Positions 26,816 through 37,100 are shown, numbered from the stretch's first letter. The stretch is 64,000 bases of DNA from Splendidivirga corallicola (GCA_030442035.1 JAUJEA010000003.1:248001-312000); one strand, 5' to 3'. Notes: generated from the letters alone by a model not told the origin. Program-made: numbers and translations.

Positions 26816-27598
26816 CTATTCTATGTTAGTGGCTTTAATTTGCAATTCATCTAAATCGAACCAATCCATTAAGTATTTTCCAAACTCCTCTTTAGGGAAT
26901 TCATATTCCTTGATTGTTTCCCCTCCCTCCGATACTTTAAAAGTATTTCCAGTTATAGTAACCCGCCCCATTTCTGTTGGTTTACTTATTAATTTTTTCT
27001 GCGTAAAATGAGAATTGGAATCTGTCTGATGATAATTGCACATTTCAGAAAATTCATTTAATTCTCTTTTCCGGTTAGTAAAAATATATTCACCAGATTT
27101 TATTTCTCCATTTATTTTTGAAACCTTGTAGTATTCATTTTCAAATTGTTCAATTATAAAATTTCCTCTAGGGTCTGATTGTATGCTTCCTATCTTAAGT
27201 TCCAGAGGATGAAAAGTAAATTCTCCAAATCCAACATCCACCAAATATTCTACTTGATTCAGTTTAATTATTATTGCCAAATGGTCATATTCCCTTCCAA
27301 AATCCTCTTTTTTGTTATCGTAAACCCTCGCTGAAATTATTTTGGAATCAAATCCAATCGTCTTTAACAAAGTGTGGAACAATCCATTTAATTCATAACA
27401 GAAACCACCTCTGCCTTTTTCAACCACTTTATTATAAAATTTATCAATATCCAAACTAATTGGATTATCATAATGAATATCCAGATTCTCGAAAGGTACA
27501 TTTAAAGTATGAGCCTTTTGTATTTGTTTTAGAACCTCAAGATTTGGTGTTAAATCACCCTTATAGTTGATTCGATCTATATAATCTTGGATTTTCAT
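26816..27598 (-). CDS. Arylamine N-acetyltransferase
   Basis: 260 residues of the NAT family, which transfers acetyl from acetyl-CoA to arylamines, hydrazines or related acceptors. The catalytic triad is complete: Cys67 in GRGGFCYELN, His106 in REYDHLAII and Asp121 in YLVDVGFGE. Length is normal. Homologues can act in detoxification or in release steps of natural-product pathways, but no such pathway is nearby. It is the last gene inside the inverted-repeat pair (15.3 and 27.7 kb). Confidence 0.94.
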   Translation of the reverse strand: MKIQDYIDRINYKGDLTPNLEVLKQIQKAHTLNVPFENLDIHYDNPISLDIDKFYNKVVEKGRGGFCYELNGLFHTLLKTIGFDSKIISARVYDNKKEDFGREYDHLAIIIKLNQVEYLVDVGFGEFTFHPLELKIGSIQSDPRGNFIIEQFENEYYKVSKINGEIKSGEYIFTNRKRELNEFSEMCNYHQTDSNSHFTQKKLISKPTEMGRVTITGNTFKVSEGGETIKEYEFPKEEFGKYLMDWFDLDELQIKATNIE

Positions 27599-27604
27599 AT
27601 TTAT

Positions 27605-27863
27605 CTAGTCCCCCCTAAAAAAGCCCTCGCTACAGTAATAAGAATTTAGTATAAAGACTAATAACATATATTGTTTAAGCCCGGCATTAAACCCTGCTTT
27701 CGTAAAGCATTATCTTTTTTACTTATCCTATCACACAAACTTTGCAACCTTATTCAGGGATGTACAATGTACATTAATCTTGAGTCTTTTATCTAAAATC
27801 TTAATAAAACAAGGCAATCAGCCTTTCTAACAATATCAAATGATACTTTCTTAGAACCGACTA
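27605..27863 (-). repeat. Dispersed element, copy 2 (inverted relative to 15.3 kb)
   Basis: The reverse complement follows 15304-15612 block by block, with several indels; the longest shared runs are 27640-27686 and 27708-27745, and CTTTCTTAGAACCGACTA at 27846-27863 is an exact inverse of 15304-15321. Non-coding, seven bases upstream of the N-acetyltransferase start. Confidence 0.8.
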
Positions 27864-27877
27864 TCTATCCCTCTTGA

Positions 27878-27952
27878 CACTAACATTCTGGCTACGAAGC
27901 ATAGGAAGGGTTTGATTGGTCAGGCCTATGCTTTATGGCCATTGTTGGCAGC
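27878..27952 (-). repeat. attC-like hairpin, about 75 bases
   Basis: AAGCATAGG (27897-27905) pairs perfectly with CCTATGCTT (27925-27933). Outside it, TGGC pairs with GGCCA, and the ends carry TAACA (27881-27885) and TGTTGGCAGC (27943-27952). It sits between copy 2 of the dispersed element and the DUF2200 gene. Same general design as the site at 20.5 kb. Confidence 0.5.
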
Positions 27953-27988
27953 AGCGTTTCTTTTAGTCATACCGTTTGTAATTTGTTT

Positions 27989-28354
27989 TTAAGTTTCTCT
28001 TAAAACCTTCTCCATCTTCCTGCCTTTCGCCAATTCGTCGACCAGCTTGTCCAAATACCTTACTTGCTTTGTTAGAGGAGTTTCAATTTCTTCAATCCGA
28101 TAACCACAAATTACTCCTGTTATTAGGTGAGCATTAGGATTCAATTTTGCATTTGCAAAGAATGTTTCAAAAGTCACCTTTTCATGAATCATTTCTTGCA
28201 GTTTTTTGTCATCAAAGCCCGTTAGCCATTCTATTACCCGGAGTAACTCTTCTTTTGTCCTGCCTTTGTTCTCAACCTTTGTGACATAATGTGGATATAC
28301 TGATGCAAATGTCATGTTTGCAATGCGTGCATCGTGTTCGGGTGTTGTTTTCAT
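27989..28354 (-). CDS. DUF2200 family protein
   Basis: 121 residues matching the DUF2200 pattern: [29 protein letters not shown], then [17 protein letters not shown] and a conserved helix [13 protein letters not shown]. Small, soluble, function unknown. Frequently a single-gene accessory item in bacteria. Gene-free sequence flanks both sides. Confidence 0.85.
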   Translation of the reverse strand: MKTTPEHDARIANMTFASVYPHYVTKVENKGRTKEELLRVIEWLTGFDDKKLQEMIHEKVTFETFFANAKLNPNAHLITGVICGYRIEEIETPLTKQVRYLDKLVDELAKGRKMEKVLRET

Positions 28355-28606
28355 ACCATTTTACTTTCTTTGATTATCCTTTTCTTTTCATTGCATTTTT
28401 AGCTTCTCCTTCTTAAAGTGGCCCAGCATTGCTGCCAATGCCCTATAAATGAGCAGTAGTGGATGAGCTGCTAGTGTATTTCATATCACAAGGTAATCAA
28501 TATTAAAGAAAAGAAATTCGAGTCTGGCATCTAAACAGTTAGTGTAAAGATAATGCATTAGCATAGTTCTTCACGCCGCGTTATGTTTCTTGATTTGTAT
28601 TTCACG

Positions 28607-29596
28607 TTACAGAGCCATTTCACGATTATATTTCTTTCGATACGCTATAGGTGATAGGCCCGAATATTTGCGAAATGTATTTCTGAAAGCCTTTTCATCA
28701 CTATAACCAACATCGTACATGACCTCCTGGATGTTAAGCATGGTGGCTTCTAATTTTTTCTTGGCAGCTTCAATTTTTACTCGTTGGATATATTCCAAGG
28801 GGGTATTGGAAGTTGCCTTTTTAAATCTTCTGAGGAAACTACGGGTACTTACATTCACCATTTCAGCAATTTCATGAATGCTTGGATTATTTTCAAAGTT
28901 TTTTTCTATGAAAACTTGGGCCTCCTTTATCGCATCGTCATTGTGCTCCTTTTGGCCGGAAAAAATGATGAATTGAGATTGATCAATCCGATCAAACTCG
29001 ATTTCGGAAACTTTCGAACATTGAATGGCAACTTCTCTTCCATAATACTTTTCAATCAGGAAAAGCATGAAATTGAGAAAAGAATATGCACCTCCACTTG
29101 AGTAAATTCCATTGTCCTCACTGATTATTTTCTCAGGAATCAAATTCACTTTCGGGTACCTAACTTTGAATTGATTGTGAGCCGTCCAATGTGTTGAGCA
29201 TGATTTCCCATTCAAGAGGCCTGTTTCCGCTAACAGAAATGCACCTTTACACAGGCTGGCGATTTCTGCCCCATTTTCAATACGTTGTTTTTTTATCCAA
29301 CTAATGTAGGCAGCATTGTTTTCAATTTCCTTTTCCAAATTTCCGCTGATGGCAGCTACAATTATTAAATCGGTATGTCCAACCTTATCGATTGTGGTTG
29401 TAGGAGCAATACTAAACACTCCCTGATACTTAACAGCAGTTTTTGAGAGTCCTACCAAATCAATTCTAAAAAGAGCTTCACTACGGCTATGAATTCGCTG
29501 GTAATATGTGTTTGCCATTCGCAGTAAGTTGTAAGGGGCAATTATGGTATCTACAATGGAGTCACCGACGGGTATTATAATACTTATATGCTTCAT
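28607..29596 (-). CDS. GlxA-type regulator (DJ-1/PfpI plus AraC domain)
   Basis: 329 residues from the ATG at 29596 (MKHISIIIPVGDSIVDTI); the open frame to 29671 runs through the operator region. The N-terminal half is a DJ-1/PfpI-like domain with the nucleophile-elbow region AEIASLCKGAFLLAETGLL. The C-terminal 100 residues are AraC-type (IHEIAEMVNVSTRSFLRRFKKAT, IQEVMYDVGYSDEKAFRNTFRKYSGLSPIAY). Cytoplasmic transcription activator. It is divergent from a small monooxygenase gene with three related half-sites between them. Confidence 0.93.
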   Translation of the reverse strand: MKHISIIIPVGDSIVDTIIAPYNLLRMANTYYQRIHSRSEALFRIDLVGLSKTAVKYQGVFSIAPTTTIDKVGHTDLIIVAAISGNLEKEIENNAAYISWIKKQRIENGAEIASLCKGAFLLAETGLLNGKSCSTHWTAHNQFKVRYPKVNLIPEKIISEDNGIYSSGGAYSFLNFMLFLIEKYYGREVAIQCSKVSEIEFDRIDQSQFIIFSGQKEHNDDAIKEAQVFIEKNFENNPSIHEIAEMVNVSTRSFLRRFKKATSNTPLEYIQRVKIEAAKKKLEATMLNIQEVMYDVGYSDEKAFRNTFRKYSGLSPIAYRKKYNREMAL

Positions 29597-29634
29597 CTTG
29601 TCAAAGATTAAAGTACAAAGGTAAAGAACTATAC

Positions 29635-29702
29635 TGGCGTAAACAACCCTATGATATGTCGTAAAAGACACCTCAAACTTGACTATTTACGCCATATATT
29701 TG
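29635..29702 (+). promoter_or_regulatory. GlxA-type operator half-sites and monooxygenase promoter
   Basis: TGGCGTAAA (29635-29643), TGTCGTAAA (29657-29665, exactly 22 bases on) and the inverse TTTACGCCA (29686-29694) form three half-sites. A -7 element TATATTTG (29695-29702) for the plus-strand gene begins right after the third. The spacing of two helical turns suits a dimeric AraC-type activator. No good -33 TTG is seen, consistent with activation. Confidence 0.6.
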
Positions 29703-29731
29703 TATTGTAATCATTAGCTAAATCAAGTATT

Positions 29732-30112
29732 ATGGAAAATCAAGAAGTTATGGTAGTCTATAGTTGGACTGCCAAAGAAGGAAAATCAGAAGAACTTAAA
29801 AACATCTACAAAGAAGTAAAAGACCAAATGAAAGCCAACGAGCCAGGAGCTTTAAAAGTGGAATGCTATTTTGATAGTAGTCAGAACAAATTGGTTGTCA
29901 TGGATCTGTTTGCGGATGCAAATGCCGTAGGGTTTCATTTAGGGACCACTGCAGCAGGACATTTTGAGAATTTATTGGCAATCGCTATTCCGGGTGAATT
30001 CTTATTCTGCGGTGACGTTCCTGAAGAGATGAAAGAAGCTGCAAAGGGAATGGGGCTTAACGCCACTTTTGCACCCAATATATTTGGATTTGAAAAGATG
30101 TTAAATCAATAA
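29732..30112 (+). CDS. Antibiotic biosynthesis monooxygenase-like (ABM) protein
   Basis: 126 residues with the ferredoxin-like ABM fold: VMVVYSWTAKEGKSEELKNI, GALKVECYFDSSQNKLVVMDLF and a terminal NIFGFEKML. Relatives are cofactor-free quinol monooxygenases or haem-degrading enzymes; the exact reaction is unknown. It is divergent from the GlxA-type regulator and followed by a strong hairpin, so it forms a one-gene transcription unit. Confidence 0.8.
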   Translation: MENQEVMVVYSWTAKEGKSEELKNIYKEVKDQMKANEPGALKVECYFDSSQNKLVVMDLFADANAVGFHLGTTAAGHFENLLAIAIPGEFLFCGDVPEEMKEAAKGMGLNATFAPNIFGFEKMLNQ

Positions 30113-30125
30113 ATAATAACAAACC

Positions 30126-30168
30126 AAAATTTAACGGAATGAAGTAAAATTACATTCCGTTAAATTTT
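30126..30168. terminator. Bidirectional terminator
   Basis: AAAATTTAACGGAATG (30126-30141) and CATTCCGTTAAATTTT (30153-30168) are perfect 16-base inverses around an 11-base loop, with A/T runs at both outer ends. It lies between convergent genes. Confidence 0.85.
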
Positions 30169-30213
30169 GCAATGAAAAATAACGGTTCGAATAGACACCC
30201 TTTTTAATCGCGT

Positions 30214-31050
30214 TTATTTTTTATTACATTCTTTATTGTTCATTTTTCCCAGTATGAAGTTTACCAAAGGGCTGTCTTCTTGTCCCAATTTATGCACTAT
30301 TTGGTAATGATTTAGTTGTTTGTATTCATAGTATTCTATTGGAGCCCTTGACCTGTTTTCGGTATACAGGTTCCTGGATTGTCCAATAAAGAAATCAGTT
30401 TCATCAGATCCTACACTTAATAGAACAGGGCATTTTATAGCAGATAAATCCTGGTTTATGACACTGAAGTTTTCCACATCGTTTTCATCCAGTTGTAATA
30501 CCTCATTAAGGTAGCTGTTTTTTATTGGCGCTAAATCAAAGATACCGCTCAGACTGCAAATTGCTTGAATACTTGATCTTAAACCTTCGTTCATCAGATA
30601 GGACATCAAGGCCAGATGCCCACCTGCGGAATGGCCGGAAAGAATCATTGCACCAGGATCTCCGTTGTATTGAAATGCTTCTTTTTGAATCCAGTTTATT
30701 ACATCTTTGATATCATTCAAAAGCATCTCCATATTTACTGTTGGAATAAGTCTGTAATTCACCACGCAAACGGTCATATCATTTTCTACAAAAGGAGCTG
30801 CTACAAAACCGTAACTTTTCTTATCCAATGCACGCCAATAACCTCCATGTATGAATACCAAAATGGGTGCACCTCTGATATTGGCTGGGAAGATGTCTAA
30901 TGTTTGCAATGCTGCTTTCCCATATTTTTGATCTAAATAACAACGATAGTGCTTTTTAACTCTTTCGGATTCATGTTCATTGATGTCTAAAAACTTTTGA
31001 TAGTCAGGATGACGTAATCGCAGGTTTAGTTGTTTTTCAGGAGTTCTCAT
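30214..31050 (-). CDS. Alpha/beta hydrolase, BD-FAE/esterase type
   Basis: 278 residues with HGGYW (68-72, oxyanion loop) and nucleophile Ser141 in LSGHSAGGHLAL. A likely acid is in SVGSDETDFF and His in KQLNHYQIV. The HGGxW layout is that of BD-FAE or kynurenine-formamidase-like esterases, but tryptophan-pathway neighbours are absent. Cytoplasmic. Convergent with the ABM gene and separated from it by a bidirectional terminator. Confidence 0.88.
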   Translation of the reverse strand: MRTPEKQLNLRLRHPDYQKFLDINEHESERVKKHYRCYLDQKYGKAALQTLDIFPANIRGAPILVFIHGGYWRALDKKSYGFVAAPFVENDMTVCVVNYRLIPTVNMEMLLNDIKDVINWIQKEAFQYNGDPGAMILSGHSAGGHLALMSYLMNEGLRSSIQAICSLSGIFDLAPIKNSYLNEVLQLDENDVENFSVINQDLSAIKCPVLLSVGSDETDFFIGQSRNLYTENRSRAPIEYYEYKQLNHYQIVHKLGQEDSPLVNFILGKMNNKECNKK

Positions 31051-31085
31051 TTGCTTTTTGCGTCCATATTCACTTTTCTAAACTT

Positions 31086-31127
31086 GCATATAACGATCCA
31101 GATATCGTAGGTGCCACTGGACTTTTT
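31086..31127 (-). repeat. Short shared intergenic block, copy 1
   Basis: GCATATAAC at 31086-31094, then AGATAT, 11 bases, and CTGGACTTTTT. TCCAG (31097-31101) and CTGGA (31117-31121) are inverse arms. A similar block lies at 37202-37244. Both lie about 30-35 bases before the start of a minus-strand gene. Confidence 0.4.
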
Positions 31128-31233
31128 GAAACATCCGCAATATAAGAGGTTTTAAATCAGTATTAAGAACTACTAAGAGGTATATGCTATATCCTTTGTT
31201 ACCTGCTTTATCTTCACAAAGATACGCTGCCAT

Positions 31234-32322
31234 CTATTTTAATGAGGCGAGAATTTTGCCCATGATATTGTATGACCTTCGATGCGCATATCTTTGTCCG
31301 TAGGCGCTGGATGTTAATGCAATGACCATTTCTTCTTTAGGAATAACTATCAGATGATTGCCCCCATTTCCAGACGCAAATAGATACGCCACTTTTTTCC
31401 CTCCAAAAGTTCTTCGAGATTTATACCACAGCATTCCATAGGCGTCTGCGTAAGGGTTATTGTCGGAAAGATCAAATGTTTCATTGGACAAACTCTTGAT
31501 ATAATCCGGGTCAATAATCTGTGTGTCCTTCCATCTTCCCTCGTTCAGGACCAGCACTCCAAGTTTAGCAAAATCCAATGTTGATATATACAAATTACCT
31601 GCAGCTCCGGTCTGGTTTGCAGCATTTGTATACCAATAAAACTGCTCTATTCCCAAAGGGCCAAACAGTTTTTTCCTGGCATAATCCTTAAGGCTCATAC
31701 CTGAGGTCTCCTCGATTACAGCAGCGATCAGAAGGGGATTGATATCTGCATAAACCCATTTTTTTCCGGGCGTGGAGGTTAAGGGAACATTGAGAAGATA
31801 GTCTTTCCAATTGTCTTTTGCAATCCAATTTACAGCATGACCAGTAGTTTGGGGTCTATCGGTATCAGCATCCAGCCCTGAAGACATATCGAGCAGATGT
31901 TTAAGTTTAACTTGTCTATAATCCTCATTGAGGGAAGGATATTTGTTTTCCGGAAAAAATGAATAAACATCTTGCTCTAAATTTTGTACCAGGCCATCTT
32001 TCAATGCTATACCCAAAAGCATGCTGGTTACACTTTTTCCTGCTGACCTGATATCATGAATAGAATTTCTCCAAAAAGTATTAAAGTATTCTTCAATGAC
32101 TATCCGGTTGTTTTTTATAACAACTAGCCCCCTAAAGTCACTGGGTGGGGTATCATTGATGTTCCTTAAAAGGTTTTCAATTGAATCTTTGTCAAAACCC
32201 GAGTCTTCCAGGGACGCAAAAGGCAGCCCGGGGATTGGTTGTCTAAGTCTATCCTGTGCTTGCGTTTGTCCGTTCGAACAAGAAAACAAGCATAAACTTA
32301 GTATTAGGATCAGGGGTTTCAT
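31234..32322 (-). CDS. Lipoprotein serine hydrolase, beta-lactamase-like
   Basis: 362 residues. A lipoprotein signal ends at Cys15 (CLFSC). The catalytic SAGK is at 93-96 (DIRSAGKSVTSMLLG). The second box reads YADIN where relatives usually have YSN, and the third is represented by GNGGNHL. It belongs to the 6-aminohexanoate hydrolase/EstB-like group of the serine beta-lactamase superfamily. It is a second, unrelated-in-detail member besides the one at 19.4 kb, and acts outside the inner membrane. A single gene. Confidence 0.9.
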   Translation of the reverse strand: MKPLILILSLCLFSCSNGQTQAQDRLRQPIPGLPFASLEDSGFDKDSIENLLRNINDTPPSDFRGLVVIKNNRIVIEEYFNTFWRNSIHDIRSAGKSVTSMLLGIALKDGLVQNLEQDVYSFFPENKYPSLNEDYRQVKLKHLLDMSSGLDADTDRPQTTGHAVNWIAKDNWKDYLLNVPLTSTPGKKWVYADINPLLIAAVIEETSGMSLKDYARKKLFGPLGIEQFYWYTNAANQTGAAGNLYISTLDFAKLGVLVLNEGRWKDTQIIDPDYIKSLSNETFDLSDNNPYADAYGMLWYKSRRTFGGKKVAYLFASGNGGNHLIVIPKEEMVIALTSSAYGQRYAHRRSYNIMGKILASLK

Positions 32323-32476
32323 ATCACTGTTGGGTCAGTTCAAGATTTATTTCACCAAAAGACAGAATAAGGTAAGATTAGTTGCACTAGTCAATAGAAT
32401 GAATCACTTGATTTGCCATTTGCAGGTCGATCCATGTATGGCGTCGTAGCATTCCGAGGGGTATTATGCACTATAC

Positions 32477-33481
32477 CTATTGTTCGCTGCTTGTGCTTTT
32501 TGCTACTTCGTTAACACCTTCCATCTCTTCAATGACATCCCAAACCATAGCCACTTTTCCTCTGGTTCGCATAGCTTCAATGTAGCCTATGGCTTCTGGG
32601 ATCTTAGTAAATGGGTAGATCCTGTCAATATGAACTTTAACTTTTCTGCTCTGTATCAACGTCGATAAGGTCTCTATATCTTTTGTGTTGGCTTCTGCTG
32701 TAAACTGAACTAAAGGAAATTTACTAAAACCTGCTTTAATGAGTAACCACATCATATGCTTCATTGTGGTAAAACCGACCAGCACACCTCTTTTCCCCAT
32801 GCGTTTAAAGTCCTGCATAAAAAGATTACCATGGGTGTCGACAATGAGATCATATTTGCCATTGTGTTTATGAATATTCTCTTTATCGTACGCAATAACC
32901 TCATCATCACCTAGACCCTTCACAAAGTCCTTGTTTTTACTTGAACAGACACCGGTTACTTTAGCACCATAGGCTTTGGCAATTTGTACAGCAAAATGAC
33001 CAACACCTCCCGAAGTACCATTGATCAAAACCGATTCACCTTCTTTAACTTGTCCATGAGTAACGAGTGCCTGTAGAGCCGTAATCCCGGCTATTGGGGT
33101 GCTTGCCATTTCAGGAAATTCAGATCCTTCGGGAATAATGCCACAAACATTTGCCGGTACACAAGTGTATTCGGCAAATGTTCCTCCTTTAAGCGTCGCT
33201 CCAAATACCCGATCTCCAATTTTAAAGTTTGTTACATTATTTCCAACTTCTTCAACAATGCCTGCAAAATCAGCTCCAAGGATTTTATCTTTAGGCTTGA
33301 ACAATCCAAATGTGAAGCGTGCAAAAAAAGGCTTTCCTCGAAGAATGTGCCAGTCAGCAGGGTTGGCTGAATTTGCTTCAACTTTAACCAAAATGTGATC
33401 ATCTTTTAAAGATGGTTTTTCTACTTCTTCCAGTTGAAGTATTTCCGGTCCTCCATATTTTGATTTTGTATAAGCTTTCAT
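32477..33481 (-). CDS. Zinc-independent MDR-type NAD(P)-dependent alcohol dehydrogenase/quinone oxidoreductase
   Basis: 334 residues from MKAYTKSKYGGPE at 33481, the usual N-terminus; an in-frame ATG at 33553 would add 24 atypical residues. The GroES-like N-terminal domain is followed by a Rossmann dinucleotide fold with INGTSGGVGHFAVQIAKAYGA. The catalytic zinc cysteine of classical alcohol dehydrogenases is absent, so a quinone or enone reductase is likely. It starts close behind the 144-residue gene and probably shares its message. Confidence 0.92.
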   Translation of the reverse strand: MKAYTKSKYGGPEILQLEEVEKPSLKDDHILVKVEANSANPADWHILRGKPFFARFTFGLFKPKDKILGADFAGIVEEVGNNVTNFKIGDRVFGATLKGGTFAEYTCVPANVCGIIPEGSEFPEMASTPIAGITALQALVTHGQVKEGESVLINGTSGGVGHFAVQIAKAYGAKVTGVCSSKNKDFVKGLGDDEVIAYDKENIHKHNGKYDLIVDTHGNLFMQDFKRMGKRGVLVGFTTMKHMMWLLIKAGFSKFPLVQFTAEANTKDIETLSTLIQSRKVKVHIDRIYPFTKIPEAIGYIEAMRTRGKVAMVWDVIEEMEGVNEVAKSTSSEQ

Positions 33482-33556
33482 TGTATTTTGGCTTATAGAT
33501 TCTTTCAAAGTCTGGTCAATATCCCATCGTCTACTCTTTTTATCATTGACCATGAT

Positions 33557-33991
33557 TTATTCAAGTAAATTTATTCTATCCTCCCTGCGGAATATGAGCT
33601 TGGCGGAGGGAGTTAGTCCAATCTCCAATTCGATCTCCTTTAAGTCCATATTATCAATTTTAACTTCATTCCTGATATCAACAGCCTTGAACAAGCCAAG
33701 CAAAATGAAATTCAAAAATTTATTTTTTTTTGTTTTGGTTAGAATAGCTTCTCGTTCTTCATTGCTAATCAAGCGTACTTGCTTAAAGCGTGCAAATAGA
33801 CGAGGTAGAAGTGCAATATCAGCATCCAAACGGATGAGTTCAAAACCAGCTTCTTCAATTTCCGGTAATGCATCATTCAAGTTCTGAATACCATTCTTTA
33901 GTTTATCCTTACCCTTACTTTTAATATTACTCCATATTTCAGAACCCTTTTTCTTTGCATCATCTAATAAATCGTCCAGCGTATTTGCCAT
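33557..33991 (-). CDS. Unknown 144-residue soluble protein
   Basis: Lysine-rich, helical N-terminus (MANTLDDLLDDAKKKGSEIW) followed by mixed strands and helices; no signal peptide, membrane segment or catalytic motif is visible. Not assigned to a family. It lies between the DUF6067-type gene and the MDR oxidoreductase gene on the same strand, with an attC-like hairpin upstream at 34038-34097. Confidence 0.65.
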   Translation of the reverse strand: MANTLDDLLDDAKKKGSEIWSNIKSKGKDKLKNGIQNLNDALPEIEEAGFELIRLDADIALLPRLFARFKQVRLISNEEREAILTKTKKNKFLNFILLGLFKAVDIRNEVKIDNMDLKEIELEIGLTPSAKLIFRREDRINLLE

Positions 33992-34037
33992 AGTTAAAAT
34001 GATTGATTTTTATAATTAGATAATATTAATTAGGGTT

Positions 34038-34097
34038 GCACACAACGGTTGGGCTATGCGCAGTGTCCCGTAAGGCATTGCATATAGTTATTGTGGG
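34038..34097 (-). repeat. attC-like hairpin, 60 bases
   Basis: Ends read GCACACAAC (34038-34046) and ATTGTGGG (34090-34097). Inner arms are CTATGCGC (34054-34061) and GCATATAG (34080-34087), six of eight paired. It contains CCCGTAAGGC, like the site at 18.8 kb (CCTTACGG). Weaker than the 20.5 kb site. Confidence 0.4.
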
Positions 34098-34116
34098 TAG
34101 TTTTTTTAATTCTTAT

Positions 34117-37100
34117 TTACTTTTTTGTTTCTAAAATAAGTATTAGTCCATTATTTTTTCCAATTGTAATAGGGGTGTTAATTTCAAATGTATTAAAATT
34201 CTGAAGCCCTTTAATTTCAGGACTAATTAAACGTGCAGATTTTTTGTCAATACCCAAAGTTTTCCAATCAATTTCTAATGCCACGCTTTCATCTTCAGCT
34301 GACCACGAACCGATGGCGATGAGTATTTTATCTTGATTCAAATAGATTGTACTTTTGATATTTTTCGTATTTGTTTTAATTGGCGATTTATCTACCCAAT
34401 AGCCTAACATTTCACTATTAGCTATATCAAATTCATTGAATAACTTCCAAAGTGCTTGTGGACTGTAGATGTGATAAACTCGGGTTGTCATTCCGAACAC
34501 CAAACCACGATAAGGATGCCCCCCTTTTTCTAGCATCTCTCCTGTTAGGCCAAATGGAATACCCGAAACTTCTGTAAGCCAGTAATCGGGTGCTAAATCA
34601 TATTCAAAATACTCTCCAAACCAAAGCCTGGATATAAAGGGGAAATGCTCCATATATAAAAATGCACTATTGATAAACCCATCATCATGCCTAAATTGAT
34701 TGGCAGAATGAAGGTCAATTACAAATGAATCTCTATGTTTATTAATCACACTTACCATACGTTTTACAGTTGTTCTGCTAAAAGCGATATCATCCAAATA
34801 AAGCCCGTCGATTTTATTGTTTTTAGCAAGCCAGTTAATCCCTTCAACATAATAATTAGTCCACCTTGAATTACCTTTATTGAGTATTGAAGCATCATTT
34901 ACACTTGTAGCATGCCAAGCTGAATGATAATTTGATTTGAAATGCTCTTGCAACCAACTGTGTCCCCCTCCTTGACCATCATTTAAGATTTCGTCTCCAA
35001 GACTCTTCAGGGCAAAAAGTTCATGTGATTTGTAACTAAGCTCTCTGATGGTATTATACAACTTCACTCTAATCCCCTTACTATGTGCTTCTTCAATATA
35101 GGCTTTTTGCTTATCTACATTATAAAATGGGTAATTGATATATGGGTTTATATCGTTGGCATGATGGATATTTATAATGGTACCGCTCATATCAACTACA
35201 GAATCTACAGGCACATATTTATGAACAAATCTTGTATTAAAATGCTCTTTAATATCGATGGGTTTAAATGGGGTAATTAAAAAGCGAATATTAAAATTAA
35301 GCGTATCACCCTTTTTAATTTTTCTGGCGCCAGTGTAATTTTCTACATTAACAACATCATTCTTTGCAGTGATGTTAATTCCCCCTTTATTTTCATTGAA
35401 CCATGAATTTGGAAGATTTAAAGGTTTTGCCTGATAGAAGTTAGTGTTTAGTGGGCGGCTATAATTCTCATCTCTTAGTACATATTGAATACCCTTGTTA
35501 ATATTTCCCAACCATGCACCTTCCTGATGTTTTGTAACATCCCATTTCCATGAAATGCTATTCTTAAATTTCCCGCCTTTTTGTCCTAGCCCAAGTATAT
35601 ATTTGGCAGCTTCTTTTTGCATTGGAATTTGAAGCTTAATGTCCTTGACCCCTATATCTTTTTTGGCGATTACCTTTATTTTATAATCCAACATACCGTC
35701 ATATTCCAGAGTGCCGGATACATTCATTATAAAATCATCTGAACTCACATTTGATGTCCAATTAGCAACGCTCTTATATGTTTGTTGGATAACATAAGAA
35801 TTAGGTTCCCATTGTGTTGAGTGTCCATTTTCATCCACAACATCAAATCGTATGGGCCGGGCTAATATAGGCTCACTACTTTCTTTCAGTCCTGTCATTT
35901 CAGGGGTGAAGTAAGACAAAATATTTTCGGGAAAACCATATTCATTTAGCATAATCTCACGACCTAGAATACTGATTTTCTTATTTGATATTTTTACCGG
36001 TTCGTATGGTTTAATAATAAAATCTTTGTCTGTACCAATAGTTGAATTTAGCCAACGTAATCGAGACATGTTTTTAGGAGTATCATCTCCATAGTTGGTG
36101 ATCTTATCAGAAGAGACTTTTAGTTTTACAAAAACGGTATCAGCAGCAAACCCTTTGGGCTCTATGATAACATTGCCCATATATGAGTCTTTCTTTATTT
36201 CTTCCGGAATCTCAATTCCAAACCACAAAGCTTGCGTTTTACCACTGGTTACAGAGACTTCCTTATCAAACGAATTTCCATTTAAATCAATACCGCCTTT
36301 ATTGAAACAGGTTATCATCTCTTTTGAAATGCGATTTCCCGATTCACTTTCAAAATCGGTGAAATCTATGCTAATATCTTGCAGGTTCTCTTTCGGTGAG
36401 AATACCCCTATTTGAAATGAATAAAACTCTCCCTTAAAAACGCTATCTGAAATTCCGTTAACTTCTACTGTATCGGCAATCCAACGTACAGGTAGATAAT
36501 CCGTCAACCGAATTGGATATTCACGATATTCCGGAAACAAATAATAAGGTTTAGCATTGTTCTCAATAAATTTTGACACCTCTTCTTGAGTCGCAATTAC
36601 CTCCATTGGAAAAAAGCTATGAAAATCATCTATTGATTGAATGCTGATTACTTTCGCTTTGGGTAAGTCCGCTATCTCGTTATTACCTAATTTTATTTCT
36701 GACAACCATGTTTTATCCTGGGTTTCCGTTGGCTTTTTGTACGTTAGCTTTGGATAATATGAACCAGCAGATTTATGTGGAAGAAAGTATACATAATATA
36801 AGGATGATTGATTATTGGGTTCAAAGATTAGATGTCCATATTCATTATTAATTTCAAGAATATACCTATTTTCGACAACTGTATTTGTTTTTGTGTCTAC
36901 AATAATGATGTCTTTTTCAGCGGGGTTATTATCTCTTCTACGCCATGGAATAATAACTTGTGCATTACCAGCTATTTGATCTGGCAGTTCAATAACTGCT
37001 CTTTGATTACCATAAAATTCAAACGCCTTACTGTAATTAGGATGATCCCAATTTCCACTTTCATAAAAAACTTCATAATTGGAGGCTGAGGTATCCTTCT

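Noticed and set aside
26143-30112. Natural-product gene cluster (NAT, methyltransferase, ABM)
   Set aside because: No synthase, carrier protein or transporter is present; the genes are separated by repeats, lie on both strands and look independently acquired.
30214-31050. Kynurenine formamidase (kynB) of tryptophan breakdown
   Set aside because: The HGGYW motif fits a wide esterase group and no kynurenine-pathway gene is nearby.
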